Positions 1 through 8,989 of a DNA stretch of 63,030 bases are shown one piece after another. Within the stretch, counting starts at the first letter, position 1; each line of letters starts with the position of its first letter. The notes under the pieces were generated by a model. It saw only the letters and a program-made list of their open reading frames with translations. It had not been told where the DNA came from and ran no database searches. The stretch is from Aquincolibacterium sp964606385. GTDB lineage: Bacteria > Omnitrophota > Omnitrophia > Omnitrophales > Aquincolibacteriaceae. The DNA lies in the NCBI GenBank assembly GCA_964606385.1, contig CAZSFZ010000012.1, positions 1 to 63,030 of the forward strand. The letters are read 5' to 3'. Position numbers and translations under genes: made by a program.

Positions 1-770
1 TCGCCTTCGCAGTGATATCCGCTGTCGTGGTGCCTTGCTGCGAGATCGTGTAATTCCCAAGGTCGGCGCCACCCAGCACATTCGTCAAAATCACCGTCTT
101 GCCATTGGCAGCATTCTTATCACTGAACAATCCGCTTGAGGAAACCGTCAGATCATCTCCGGCAACTTTGCCTGCAAATGTCGCCACCGCGGTTGAAATG
201 GCCACATCTCTCGTGGAATCGTAAACCTTATCCGAAGCCGTGATCCCGGAGAGAGTGATCGGTTTTGCGGTGATGTTCGCGCTCGCTACCGCACTCGTGG
301 AAGCAAGCGAGTAATTGGCGGCATCCGTTCCGCTGATCGAAAGACCGCTGACACTCACGACTTTCCCTGCACCTACATTCTTGTCGGCAAACGCCGCTGC
401 CGTATAAGCATCCGTCAGCACATCCCCCGCAACACGGTTATCGGAAAGAATAACACTGCCAGCCGTGGTCCCGTCATAGGTCTTGTTCACACCCGCCGCC
501 GTAACCGTCAGAGTCCTGGGAGTGATCGTGAGGTCTCCCGCTACGAACGTGATGTCATAACCCTGCTGGGTGGAATAAAGCCCGCCGGGCGTGAGACCTC
601 CGATATAAGTGCCGACATTCTTGCTGGGGCTGGTGAAGCTTACCGTGCCCAAAAGCTCCGAAGAAGGAGTCGCCGAATACGTCACCCCGTTCCCCTGAAC
701 AGTCGTAGAACCGTTATAAGTATTCGTGGCCGAATTCGCCGTCACCGTCAATGGTGTCAGGAAGGTTTTT
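1..770 (-). repeat. YDG/MBG-like repeat block in the exoprotein
   Basis: The leftmost part codes for tandem modules of about 80 residues with the pattern T-V-T-A...K-T-Y-D-G-T-T and, near the end of each module, G-A-D-L-G-N-Y or G-T-D-A-A-N-Y. At least two full modules and the start of another are visible before the window edge. Such modules form stalks in bacterial surface proteins. Confidence 0.7.
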
Positions 771-3700
771 AAAAGAGGGGCTGTGTATCCTTCATAGATC
801 TTCCAGGTGCTTGTGAGATCCCAGCCGGAGAACGTGGAGGATTGCTTCATCTCGGCATCCGTCACAAGAATCCCGAATCCGTTATTGTGAGCTGCATCCG
901 TAAAGTATGAGCCTGTGATGCTTGCATCTCCGGCCCCTACCAATCCACCAGCTCCAGTACCGCCAACGAGAACAACACTTCCCGTCGCATAGGAATTAAT
1001 GACGAGACCTGGACCGCTTTGTTGCCAGACTGCCCCGATAAGACCTCCGACATGAGATTCGCCCGTTGCATTCCCCGTAGCATACGAAGATTGAACTGTG
1101 CCGTCGCTTCTTCCGACCAAACCTCCGATTCCATCGCGTCCGATCACGTTAGCGCTACTGCCTGATCTTTCAATGGTCCCCACGCCCGCCCCTACGAGTC
1201 CTCCCACATGACCCGATGCACTCTCAACCGCTCCGCTAGAAAAAACATTCGAAATGCTCCCCATGTTATGACCAACGAGCGCCCCAACATTGTACTCGGA
1301 ACCAGTCACAGAAACTTCACTCAGAACAACATTTCTAATATCACCGCCCGAGGAGACCCTTGCAAAGAGCCCAAGATCGCCTTCATTCCTATCAATCGAG
1401 AGATGATCGATGGAGAAAAATGCCCCATCAAAAGAACCATCAAATTCACCATACACATCCCCCACGGGATCAAACCCTGCTCCGGCGTTCCAGTTGGCGG
1501 TATCCGAGGCATCGATGTCATTCCCGAGGGTATAGGAAGCATCAAGATCGAGTGCCATCATCTGAAGTTGAGTGACATTGGTGATGGTATCGGTCCACTC
1601 CATCTGCAGATGCGGCAGCCCCGCCATGATCCAGACGCCATTATGTCCGGCGCTCACTCCGTCCGCATCAAAATCCCAGCCTGAAAATGTCGCCTGCTGC
1701 ATCATCTCGGCTGTGGTCTTTGGCGTTCCGCGACCGTCATTGTTACTCATGCCCGAGGTCTCGGAATCGTAGTAAGAGTTCGATACGGAACCGGCGCCAT
1801 ATGGGTTGTTCATAAGCCCGCTGAAACCGCCGACATTGCCTCCGGTCGCCGTCACATGCCCGGTGGAATAGCTATGAGACGCCGAACTGCCGCCCGCCAG
1901 CATACCCGCAAAACCGCCCACTTCGTCCGCGCCGATCACATTTCCAGTCGCATAGCTGTTGTCGACGGTAATGTGGTACCAGATATTTCCCACCAATCCG
2001 CCGACGCGGTTTCCAGTTGCCGTTACATTGCCGGTCGCATAAGAATTATAAATATGTCTGCCCCATCCATCCGAACCGCCGGCAAGACCGCCCACCTGAA
2101 ACCGTCCGCTTACAGCGTTTGTCGAATAACAATTTTCCAGATCCACGTGATAGACCCAACCGATCAGACCACCAACACTGTCCCGTCCCGAAACAGTCCC
2201 GCCCGTCGAATAGGCATTTGAGACCAGTTTGCCGTCGTAATTCGCCTGGCCAGCAAGGAATCCGACAGCATCCTGGCCGGTGATACTTCCCCCGATAAAA
2301 CCGACATTCGAGATATCTTTATCACCGTTCGTTGCACCAAAAAGCCCGACATAGTTCTCGGTGGGCCTGTTGATATAAAGATCCGAGATGGTGTGATGGT
2401 TCCCGATGAAATCACCAAAAAACATGTTTGTACCATCCCCCACCGGATCAAATCCGGCGCCGGCATTCCAATAGGCTGTTGCACTGGCATCGATGTCGTT
2501 GGCGAGTGTGTAAGATGCGGAAAGATTCAGGTTCATGTTCTGGAGTTGGAGGAGTGTCGTGATATTCTGCGACCATTCCCAATCGAGGTGAGGGTATTGA
2601 CTCCCTTCAAAAGCAACCCACCCACCATTTCCATCACCAAACGTCCATCCAGAGTAAGTAGCCTGCTGCTTCATTTGCGTAGTGGTCTGGGGGGTCCCGC
2701 GATTATCATTATCGTTTTGACCGCTTGTATTTTGATCATAAAAAGAATTGGTCACGGGTGAGCCATAACCATTTCTCCCTATCAGCCCTCCAAAGTTGCT
2801 GGTTCCTGCCACGTTCCCGGTAGAATAAGTATTTAAGATCGTCCCTCCGTTATACTCACCCACAAGCCCCCCCACCACGCTAGAACCCGTGACGTTGCCG
2901 GATGCGTAGCTATTAGCAATCGTTCCTGGGCCGGTACTCGAATGATACCCTACTAAACCGCCCACAGCTTGTGTCCCAACAACCGCTCCTGTTGCATAAG
3001 AATCGCTGATGCTGGCCTGGCCATTTTGACCAACTAAACCTCCAACTTTGCTGAGGCCATTGACATTTGCCGCCGCATAAGAGTTCACGAGACTTTTGCC
3101 ATTCACAGAATATGCTAAACGTCCTACTAATCCTCCTACATAATCAGTCCCACTGACAGCTCCGCTTGAATAACTATTCGAGACATTCCCATATCCATCA
3201 CCAGCTAAGGCGCCAACATATTGCGCCCCTGTCATGGATATATTTAAAAGACCGATATTGGTCAGTTGGCTTGTCGATGCTGCGGAACCAAACAATCCCA
3301 CATAATCCTCTGCGGGACGATTAATTGTTAGACCTGCAATCACATGGGCACTCCCATCAAAAGTACCCGCATACGGAAAGCCCGGGTTACCTATCGGATC
3401 AAAACCCGCGCCACTGTTCCAGATCGATGTTTCGGAGGCATCAATGTTATTGGCGAGTTTGTAGTTGTAACCGAGATTCTGGTCCATGTATTGCAAACCA
3501 CCGGGGGCATCGGACACCGAATAGATCATGTGATTACTGCCGACCGTCACATCTTTCGAAAAGGTCGTGCCGTACTCGGTCCTGATCGTGTTCACGCTGA
3601 TATCATCACTCGTAGTCCCTGTGAAAGTCGGAGTGTACGAACCCTGCCGATCAAATGTCAGGAGATTGACATTGGAAATAATTCCGACCGTAGAATTTTG

Positions 3701-5428
3701 GCTTGCGCGGAGCGTCAGATCATAGCCTCCCCCTGCAATGGTCGAGGTCGTGGCCATCGTGATAAGGCCGGTGCCGTTCATGTCACTATCAGCATTGAAC
3801 ACCGTATCTCCCGTAAGAGTCACCGTTACCCCGGCATTGATCACGATATTCGCGATATCGTTGATCGTTCCCGACACGTTCGTGTTCGCGGCGTAGGTGA
3901 TCGCGTCATCCAGGTTGTCATGAAAAGACTGGCCGACGTGATATTCTCCCCCGATATTGAAGGCCGCGGCCCGCTCCCGCAGATACGCCGCCGTGAGATT
4001 GCCCATCGTTTCAATGTTGCCGGCAACATCCATTTCAATACTGCCGTCGGTGGCATCCATCGTCCCCTCATTCACAAACGATCCAACCGATCCGACCTCC
4101 GGGGTCGGATTGGGTCGATTGCTTCCCACGCTCACCTCGATCTTTCCATGGATGGCTTCGAGCAGCATCTTGTTGTAAGCCGTCTGGTCGGCCGTTAGCT
4201 GGACCGCCCCATGGTCAGCTTTCATCACGCCTTCGTTCGTGATAACGCCCTGCGTAGCCACGACTTTGACCAGCCCCTCATCGGCCTGAAGAGTTGCCTT
4301 ATTGGTCACATCCTTAGCCGCCGTGATCTCGACCTTGCCTTTGTTAGCTTCCACCGTCCCGGCATTAACGATCGATCCACGGCCCACGCCCTCCGGTCCA
4401 CGCAACTCTTCCCCTCCCGTGGCCCGTGGCCCATGGCCCGCGGCACTAATCTTCACCGTACCCCCCGACGCTTTAATGATCGCTTCATTATAGATATCAT
4501 CCAGCGATTGAAGTTCGATTACGCCGTTATCCGCCATGACAGCGCTGACGGCATTCCCGTGCTTCTCAAGGCTTATAGCCTTCTCAAAGAGCCCGTCCAT
4601 GGCTTGGGCATTGAGGATAACTTTGCCGCCGTCCGCCGAGATCGACCCTGAGTTCTTGATCTGGTCCTTGAGACCCATCGTGTTCGCCGTCGCTTCATCG
4701 ACCCCAATACTCACCATGCCGTCAGGCGAGATACCGACCGTCACCGTGTTGCCCGCGGCGAGGGCCACGGTGCCCATCGGAACTTCGATCGTTCCTGAGT
4801 TTTCAATGGCATTAGCAATAAGGGCCACGAGGTCCGCGTTGTTCCCCACGATCTTGCCGTCGTTCGTGAGGAATCCGCCTTCTCCCGAGAAGGCATACTG
4901 CCGTGCGAAAAAGTCCGTTGCGTTCAGGTTGAGAGGAATGGTGGAAGCAAGGAGTGAGGCATTGTTCAGGTTGATCATGGCGCTTGAGCCGATATTAATC
5001 CCGGCGATATTCTGGAGGATAAAGGCAAGGTTTGAGAGGTTCATCGTGCCGAAAATGTTCGAGGCCTGGCCGCCGTTCACGAGAAGCGCCAAGCTCGCGT
5101 TCTGGCTGAGGCCTGAGATGTTATAAATATTATTCTGCGGCACGTTGAACTCGGGGACGTTCCACACGGGGTTCCCCGTGACGTTCCAGTTCGTGGTGTT
5201 CTCCTGCGTGTTGACTTCTACACTGCCGCCTTCCAGGTTGATCGTCTCGGCCATCACCGGACTCACGCACATCGACCACGCAAACACAAAAGCTGTAAAC
5301 GCCGCCGTCGCTTTCCGCCAACCCATCCGACCCCGGAGGTCGGATTGGGTCAACTCTGTGGCTAGGCCGGTGGCATCAGATTCACCTGGCACAGCCCTGT
5401 TCTGGGTTGTATATATTTTCTTTTTCAT
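1..5428 (-). CDS. TpsA-like filamentous haemagglutinin-type exoprotein with GLUG and YDG repeats (partial, C-terminus outside window)
   Basis: An open frame of about 1809 codons runs leftward from an ATG at 5428 (GGAGG lies 7 bases upstream) and leaves the window without a stop. An extended signal peptide ends near residue 60 (hydrophobic run then VSPVMA). Residues about 65-200 match the filamentous haemagglutinin N-terminal (two-partner secretion) domain: WNVPEFNVPQNNIYNI, then a segment about INIGSSAMINLNNASLLAST. Beta-helix-type repeats with N-x-G-T motifs follow to about residue 560, then GLUG repeats (GGLVG plus NSYATG pairs), then YDG/MBG-like repeats (KTYDGTT, ISGTDAANY). The product is presumably exported through a TpsB partner not seen here and acts at the cell surface. 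Three inverted-repeat elements are read in frame inside it. Family assignment is firm; adhesion is inference. Confidence 0.85.
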   Translation of the reverse strand, partial: MKKKIYTTQNRAVPGESDATGLATELTQSDLRGRMGWRKATAAFTAFVFAWSMCVSPVMAETINLEGGSVEVNTQENTTNWNVTGNPVWNVPEFNVPQNNIYNISGLSQNASLALLVNGGQASNIFGTMNLSNLAFILQNIAGINIGSSAMINLNNASLLASTIPLNLNATDFFARQYAFSGEGGFLTNDGKIVGNNADLVALIANAIENSGTIEVPMGTVALAAGNTVTVGISPDGMVSIGVDEATANTMGLKDQIKNSGSISADGGKVILNAQAMDGLFEKAISLEKHGNAVSAVMADNGVIELQSLDDIYNEAIIKASGGTVKISAAGHGPRATGGEELRGPEGVGRGSIVNAGTVEANKGKVEITAAKDVTNKATLQADEGLVKVVATQGVITNEGVMKADHGAVQLTADQTAYNKMLLEAIHGKIEVSVGSNRPNPTPEVGSVGSFVNEGTMDATDGSIEMDVAGNIETMGNLTAAYLRERAAAFNIGGEYHVGQSFHDNLDDAITYAANTNVSGTINDIANIVINAGVTVTLTGDTVFNADSDMNGTGLITMATTSTIAGGGYDLTLRASQNSTVGIISNVNLLTFDRQGSYTPTFTGTTSDDISVNTIRTEYGTTFSKDVTVGSNHMIYSVSDAPGGLQYMDQNLGYNYKLANNIDASETSIWNSGAGFDPIGNPGFPYAGTFDGSAHVIAGLTINRPAEDYVGLFGSAASTSQLTNIGLLNISMTGAQYVGALAGDGYGNVSNSYSSGAVSGTDYVGGLVGRLAYSVNGKSLVNSYAAANVNGLSKVGGLVGQNGQASISDSYATGAVVGTQAVGGLVGYHSSTGPGTIANSYASGNVTGSSVVGGLVGEYNGGTILNTYSTGNVAGTSNFGGLIGRNGYGSPVTNSFYDQNTSGQNDNDNRGTPQTTTQMKQQATYSGWTFGDGNGGWVAFEGSQYPHLDWEWSQNITTLLQLQNMNLNLSASYTLANDIDASATAYWNAGAGFDPVGDGTNMFFGDFIGNHHTISDLYINRPTENYVGLFGATNGDKDISNVGFIGGSITGQDAVGFLAGQANYDGKLVSNAYSTGGTVSGRDSVGGLIGWVYHVDLENCYSTNAVSGRFQVGGLAGGSDGWGRHIYNSYATGNVTATGNRVGGLVGNIWYHITVDNSYATGNVIGADEVGGFAGMLAGGSSASHSYSTGHVTATGGNVGGFSGLMNNPYGAGSVSNSYYDSETSGMSNNDGRGTPKTTAEMMQQATFSGWDFDADGVSAGHNGVWIMAGLPHLQMEWTDTITNVTQLQMMALDLDASYTLGNDIDASDTANWNAGAGFDPVGDVYGEFDGSFDGAFFSIDHLSIDRNEGDLGLFARVSSGGDIRNVVLSEVSVTGSEYNVGALVGHNMGSISNVFSSGAVESASGHVGGLVGAGVGTIERSGSSANVIGRDGIGGLVGRSDGTVQSSYATGNATGESHVGGLIGAVWQQSGPGLVINSYATGSVVLVGGTGAGGLVGAGDASITGSYFTDAAHNNGFGILVTDAEMKQSSTFSGWDLTSTWKIYEGYTAPLLKTFLTPLTVTANSATNTYNGSTTVQGNGVTYSATPSSELLGTVSFTSPSKNVGTYIGGLTPGGLYSTQQGYDITFVAGDLTITPRTLTVTAAGVNKTYDGTTAGSVILSDNRVAGDVLTDAYTAAAFADKNVGAGKVVSVSGLSISGTDAANYSLASTSAVASANITAKPITLSGITASDKVYDSTRDVAISTAVATFAGKVAGDDLTVSSSGLFSDKNAANGKTVILTNVLGGADLGNYTISQQGTTTADITAKA
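900..3260 (-). repeat. GLUG-motif repeat block in the exoprotein
   Basis: About twenty GLUG-type units are encoded, each with a V-G-G-L-V-G core followed 10-15 residues later by N-S-Y-A-T-G or a variant. They fall into three blocks, each opened by a segment with Y-x-L-x-N-D-I-D-A-S and closed by a stretch with S-G-W-x-F. The threefold arrangement points to internal duplication of a unit of roughly 250 residues. Confidence 0.75.
4081..4120. repeat. Inverted repeat with ACCTCCGGGGT core, in frame inside the exoprotein
   Basis: Arms ATCCGACC and GGTCGGAT close on a TCCGG centre, and both flanks extend the homology to GATCC-AACC / GGGTC. The element is read in frame as S-N-R-P-N-P-T-P-E-V-G-S, which breaks the local beta-helix repeat pattern. 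It shares the 11-base core with 5320-5351 and with the hairpins at 19026 and 21155. Confidence 0.7.
4378..4445. repeat. Iterated-word inverted repeat (CCACGG / CCGTGG words) inside the exoprotein
   Basis: On one side the words CCACGGCCCACG and GGTCCACG occur; on the other the inverse words CCGTGGCCCGTGGCCCATGG. Between lie about 20 bases. It is read in frame as a Gly/Pro/Arg-rich segment (G-H-G-P-R-A-T-G-G-E-E-L-R-G-P) between two otherwise regular repeats of the exoprotein (K-I-S-A-A and I-V-N-A-G-T). Confidence 0.6.
5320..5351. repeat. Inverted repeat with ACCCCGGAGGT core inside the signal-peptide region
   Basis: Arms AACCCATCCGACC and GGTCGGATTGGGTC flank a CCGGA centre. It lies near codon 30 of the exoprotein, read as T-Q-S-D-L-R-G-R-M-G-W, and lengthens the N-region before the hydrophobic part of the signal peptide. 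Its arms match the copy at 4081-4120. Confidence 0.7.
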
Positions 5429-5624
5429 TTTTTTGCCTCCAATAGAAGCGTATCCTTTACTAAAGGATAAGACAAGATGCAATTAATAGCATTTTTATTC
5501 TTTATTACCAATGTAATAAATTTTAGCATTTCTAGACATAAATTATAATAAAATTGACCACACAATGATCAAAAATTGAGCATATTAATAGTGTTGGTTC
5601 CAAGGTTGGCAGAGAGGTGGGGTT

Positions 5625-6203
5625 CTAGAAGATCAGATCGATCAGGAAAAGGGCGCCAAGCAGAATGCCTTTTTCGGATACATCGGCTTCGAACGGGAAC
5701 ACGATCCCGAAGTGGTCGTTACTGGTGACGCCCTGCTCCGCGATACGGACCGGGCGCCGGCTGATCTTGCCGAGAACCCGCTCGTCTTTAAGGATATGGA
5801 AAGATTCGGGATTCTCAGAAAGGCCTTTGACATCGCAAAGCTCCTCCCCGGAGCCTTCGAGAGCCTGAAAGTGCGTTTTAGAATTGCCGTGACGCTGGAT
5901 GACCCCCAAGAGTTCTTCGGAGGCGTCATAGACCTCCATCTTGCTTCCGAAGATCCCGGCATGTTTTTGGAAATAAAGGATCTGTTCGCCTTTTTTATTC
6001 AGAAGATAAAGCGTGCAGGAGGGCGCCTTGCGGAAAACACCCATGTCCGAGACCGCCCCGCCTTCCGCGACCGCGTAATAGATCTCTTCCTCCGAGATAT
6101 CCGAGAGACAGCAGACGGGCTTCAGCTTCCAATTCTCGGGAATGCTCGTGTATCTTTTCTTTTCGCGGATGATCAGCGAATCCAGAGAGCCTAACTGCTT
6201 CAT
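5625..6203 (-). CDS. LURP-one/scramblase-related (Tubby C2-like) protein
   Basis: 192 residues. The pattern M-E-V-Y-D-A-S-E-E-L-L-G-V-I near residue 90 and the C-terminal end G-I-V-F-P-F-E-A-D-V-S-E-K-G-I-L-L-G-A-L are typical of the bacterial scramblase-related/LURP-one fold, a Tubby-like beta barrel. No signal peptide is visible. The last 15 residues are hydrophobic. Function in bacteria is not established; a membrane-lipid-associated role is only suggested by the fold. It stands alone between the exoprotein gene and a channel gene, all on the minus strand. Confidence 0.55.
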   Translation of the reverse strand: MKQLGSLDSLIIREKKRYTSIPENWKLKPVCCLSDISEEEIYYAVAEGGAVSDMGVFRKAPSCTLYLLNKKGEQILYFQKHAGIFGSKMEVYDASEELLGVIQRHGNSKTHFQALEGSGEELCDVKGLSENPESFHILKDERVLGKISRRPVRIAEQGVTSNDHFGIVFPFEADVSEKGILLGALFLIDLIF

Positions 6204-6299
6204 AGCCCTTCACCCCAATCGAGACAGGAAACGCCAGGCGCGTTCCCGTCTTTTGTTTTAACAATCATCGGACCTATGATGACACCCATGAGCATTCAT

Positions 6300-6402
6300 G
6301 ACTTCTAATAACCAAACACCAAGGTACAAATCCCAAACAAATTCCAAAAACACAAGAACCAAACTCTTGGTTATTGTATCTTGATTTTTGGTTTTTTACC
6401 GT
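6300..6402. repeat. Iterated-word inverted repeat (ACCAA / TTGGT words)
   Basis: The left arm repeats words such as ACCAAACACCAAGGTACAAA; the right arm carries the inverse words, for example CTTGGTTATTGTATCTTG followed by TTTTTGGT. It fills the gap between the scramblase-like gene and the channel gene. The layout (several short words, a spacer, the same words inverted) recurs at 7286, 15544 and 19398. Confidence 0.65.
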
Positions 6403-7247
6403 GCCCTGAGATAACGCCGGACCAGGGCGATCAGAAAAAGAGGCGTCAGCGTGATTCCCAGGAGCGCCTCGACCGACGCCACACCCCGGATCCAACCCAA
6501 GGGCACATAGTCGCCGTACCCCATGGTCGCATAGGTCATGACACTCAGGTAGAACGATTCAAAAAGATCGGCTTTCTCAATAAGCCCTCCGGTCAGGACC
6601 AAACCGGACACATGGTAGCACAAAGCGCTCAGGATGATGACCCCGCAAGCGACCCCGAGCACGCGAAAAGGCATTTCCCCGTAGCCCCAAACCGCCCGAT
6701 CCATGGAGCCGAAAAACCAATGGATAAAGGCCGCCATCCGTTCTCTCCATGAAACCGGCTCAAGGCCGACCGCGTGCTTCGCCGGTTCTCGCTTCCGGGT
6801 AAAGGTCTTCCACAGGCGGGCCAGTCGGGCGTCCTGGGCGCGGCAGTAGCAATAAGAAAATTTCGGGAAATCCCCCTCTTTTTCGTAAAGAAGGGCGGCT
6901 TCCCTAAAAAGCGATTCGGCGTAAGCGGAATCCTTTGCCTCGACCGCCTGAAGCGCGGCCAACTCGTTGCGGGTCGCTGCATTACGAAGCGGCTGCCAGC
7001 CGGTATGGATATTCCAACAGGTCGCGGCGGAGGAAAAACAGACCGCGGCTTTGAGAGGTTCTCCCGCTTCCTGAAAAAGCCGGGCCGCCTTGTCGAAAGT
7101 CTGGAACGCCTGATCGATCTTGCCGTCGGCGCGAAGTTTGTAGGCCTCCCGTTCGGCGGCAACGGCCTGCTCGGCCTTGGGCCCGGCAGGAGGCACGTTG
7201 AAATGAGGCGTTTTGGGATCCATAGGAAGCATTCTACTCTCTTTCAA
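6396..7247 (-). CDS. TPR-containing two-TM potassium channel-like protein
   Basis: 283 residues. Residues 25-150 form helical TPR-like repeats (A-E-R-E-A-Y-K-L-R-A-D-G-K-I-D-Q-A, then A-A-L-L-Y-E-K-E-G-D). A first membrane helix (FRVLGVACGVIILSAL) near residue 195, a pore loop with the selectivity filter T-M-G-Y-G-D-Y at about 241, and a last membrane helix make an Ion_trans_2 module. GYGD is the K+ filter signature. The cytosolic TPR part replaces the usual RCK ligand domain, so gating by a protein partner is possible (inference). An internal ATG at 7232 is an alternative start. The stop codon lies in the repeat at 6300-6402. Confidence 0.75.
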   Translation of the reverse strand: MKESRMLPMDPKTPHFNVPPAGPKAEQAVAAEREAYKLRADGKIDQAFQTFDKAARLFQEAGEPLKAAVCFSSAATCWNIHTGWQPLRNAATRNELAALQAVEAKDSAYAESLFREAALLYEKEGDFPKFSYCYCRAQDARLARLWKTFTRKREPAKHAVGLEPVSWRERMAAFIHWFFGSMDRAVWGYGEMPFRVLGVACGVIILSALCYHVSGLVLTGGLIEKADLFESFYLSVMTYATMGYGDYVPLGWIRGVASVEALLGITLTPLFLIALVRRYLRAR

Positions 7248-7285
7248 ATATCACGCAACATTCACGGCTTCAAAGTTGAAAAACT

Positions 7286-7402
7286 CTAAACGCAAAACAC
7301 TAAACTCTAAATAACTCAAAACTCAAATCTAAAAAGAAAACCTCTTTAAATTTTGAATTTAGGATTTGTTTAGGATTTAGAGCTTAGGATTTCGGATTTA
7401 TG
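7286..7402. repeat. Iterated-word inverted repeat (AACTCTAAA / TTTAGGATT words)
   Basis: Left arm: repeated words close to AAACTCTAAACGC and AACTCAAATC. Right arm: TTTAGGATTTGTTTAGGATT, then TTAGAGC and TTAGGATTTCGG. About 30 AT-rich bases lie between. It separates the channel gene from glgA and could fold into a long imperfect hairpin downstream of glgA. Confidence 0.65.
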
Positions 7403-7407
7403 CGGGA

Positions 7408-8904
7408 CTATTGCCAACTCTCGCGGCGGGCGAGGGCTTTCTGGTAGACGTCCTCGTATTGCTTGGCGGAATCGAGCCAGGAGAAATGCTGGACCATGCC
7501 GCGCTTGCGCATGAGATCCAGGTGCTCGGGCCGGTCGTAGTAAGTGCTCACCGCCCATCCGACGGTATCGTAGATCGCCTGCGGCGTTCCGAGATCGTAA
7601 AGGAATCCGGTCCCGAAACCGGTTTTTTCTTCGTAGGGAATGATCGTGTCCTTCAGCCCTCCGGTCGCGCGGGCGATCGGAAGCGTCCCGTATTTCAGGC
7701 TGTAGATCTGGTTAAGGCCGCAAGGTTCATAGAGAGACGGCATCAGGAAAAAGTCGGCTCCCGCTTCGATGAGGTGCGCCTTTCGCTCGTTGTAGCCGAT
7801 CCAGGCGCCCACCTTACCGGGATAAAGCGCCGGAAGCCCGCCGAAAAAATCCTCCTGGGCTTTTTCCCCGCTCCCGACAATGGCGAACTGCACCGCCATA
7901 TCGCGAAGGATGCGGTGCATAACCAGCATCAATTGCTGAAAACCTTTTTGTTCGGCGAATCGCGAAACGATGCCCACGATCGGAAGGTCCCCGGCCGGAT
8001 CGAGCAGGAATTCTTTCCGGAGCGCCTGCTTGCAAACTTTTTTCCCGGACATGTCCTGAAGGGAATAATTCGCCGGAATCAGTTGGTCGGTCGCCGGGTC
8101 CCAATGGTCATAGTCCGCGCCGTTCAGGATCCCGTAAAGGTCGTCTTTGCGGCGCTGGATATAAACTGAAAGGCCGTTCGCGCCGGGTTCCCCGAGGATC
8201 TCTCTGGCGTAAGTGGGGCTCACGGTCGTAATCGCGTCGGCGTAGAAGACCGCCCCTTTCATGAAATTGATGCCGCCGAAATTTTCGAACTTGGCATCCG
8301 TGAAATTATCCCGGCCAAGTCCCAAAAAACCGTACGAGTCGGCCCGGAAGGTCCCCTGATAGGCGATATTGTGGATGGAAAAAACGCTCGCGCTATTGGC
8401 AAAAAAAGGATTCCGCTGTTCCCAGAGCTTCAGGTACGGTGCGACCAGCGCGGTCTGCCAATCATGGCAGTGAATGATATCGGGCTGGAACTTGAGGTCC
8501 TGGCAGAGCTGGATGCAGGCCCGCGAAAAAAAACCAAAACGTTCGGGATTGTCCGCGAATTCCCAATTGCCGTCGTCGTAAAGCCCGGCGCGGCCAAAAT
8601 AGCTTTCATGTTCGATAAAATAAACGGGGAAACCGTCCGACTTTCCTTCCAGGGCCTGACACCACACGACACCGTTCCCGGTGGAAACCCCCATCGGCCC
8701 CAGGATGGGCTTCAGGCCGTATTTTTCCTTGCTGATGGACCAGTACCTTGGAAGGACAAGACGCACATCGTGCCCGAGTTTCTTGAGGATCTTGGGCAAC
8801 GCGCCGCAAACGTCCCCAAGGCCGCCGGTCTTGATGAACGGCACCGCCTCGGAGGCTGCGAAAAGGATCTTGAGTTTTTTACCGTTACTTTTACTTTTTT
8901 TCAT
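7408..8904 (-). CDS. glgA: Glycogen synthase (ADP-glucose, GT5)
   Basis: 498 residues, normal length. It transfers glucose from ADP-glucose to the non-reducing end of alpha-1,4-glucan. The N-terminal K-T-G-G-L-G-D-V loop binds the sugar nucleotide. The C-terminal Rossmann half has G-I-V-S-R-F-A-E-Q-K-G and the E-x7-E region S-L-Y-E-P-C-G-L-N-Q. No branching enzyme or glgC lies nearby. Transcription is leftward and probably single-gene, with the inverted repeat at 7286-7402 just downstream. Confidence 0.93.
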   Translation of the reverse strand: MKKSKSNGKKLKILFAASEAVPFIKTGGLGDVCGALPKILKKLGHDVRLVLPRYWSISKEKYGLKPILGPMGVSTGNGVVWCQALEGKSDGFPVYFIEHESYFGRAGLYDDGNWEFADNPERFGFFSRACIQLCQDLKFQPDIIHCHDWQTALVAPYLKLWEQRNPFFANSASVFSIHNIAYQGTFRADSYGFLGLGRDNFTDAKFENFGGINFMKGAVFYADAITTVSPTYAREILGEPGANGLSVYIQRRKDDLYGILNGADYDHWDPATDQLIPANYSLQDMSGKKVCKQALRKEFLLDPAGDLPIVGIVSRFAEQKGFQQLMLVMHRILRDMAVQFAIVGSGEKAQEDFFGGLPALYPGKVGAWIGYNERKAHLIEAGADFFLMPSLYEPCGLNQIYSLKYGTLPIARATGGLKDTIIPYEEKTGFGTGFLYDLGTPQAIYDTVGWAVSTYYDRPEHLDLMRKRGMVQHFSWLDSAKQYEDVYQKALARRESWQ

Positions 8905-8989
8905 CCGGAATCGCCCGCATTAAAACGTTGAAGGGAGGATTATACCCAAGGAGAGAAAATAAACCACACCGAATCTGCAAGCTCGCGGA

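Noticed and set aside
900..3260. Regular repeats considered as a CRISPR array
   Set aside because: The repeat periodicity is that of protein modules in one long frame with degenerate units, not short identical repeats with unique spacers.
3344..4198. 284-codon plus-strand open frame in the exoprotein region
   Set aside because: The minus-strand frame of about 1809 codons has recognisable domains and repeats throughout; this one does not.
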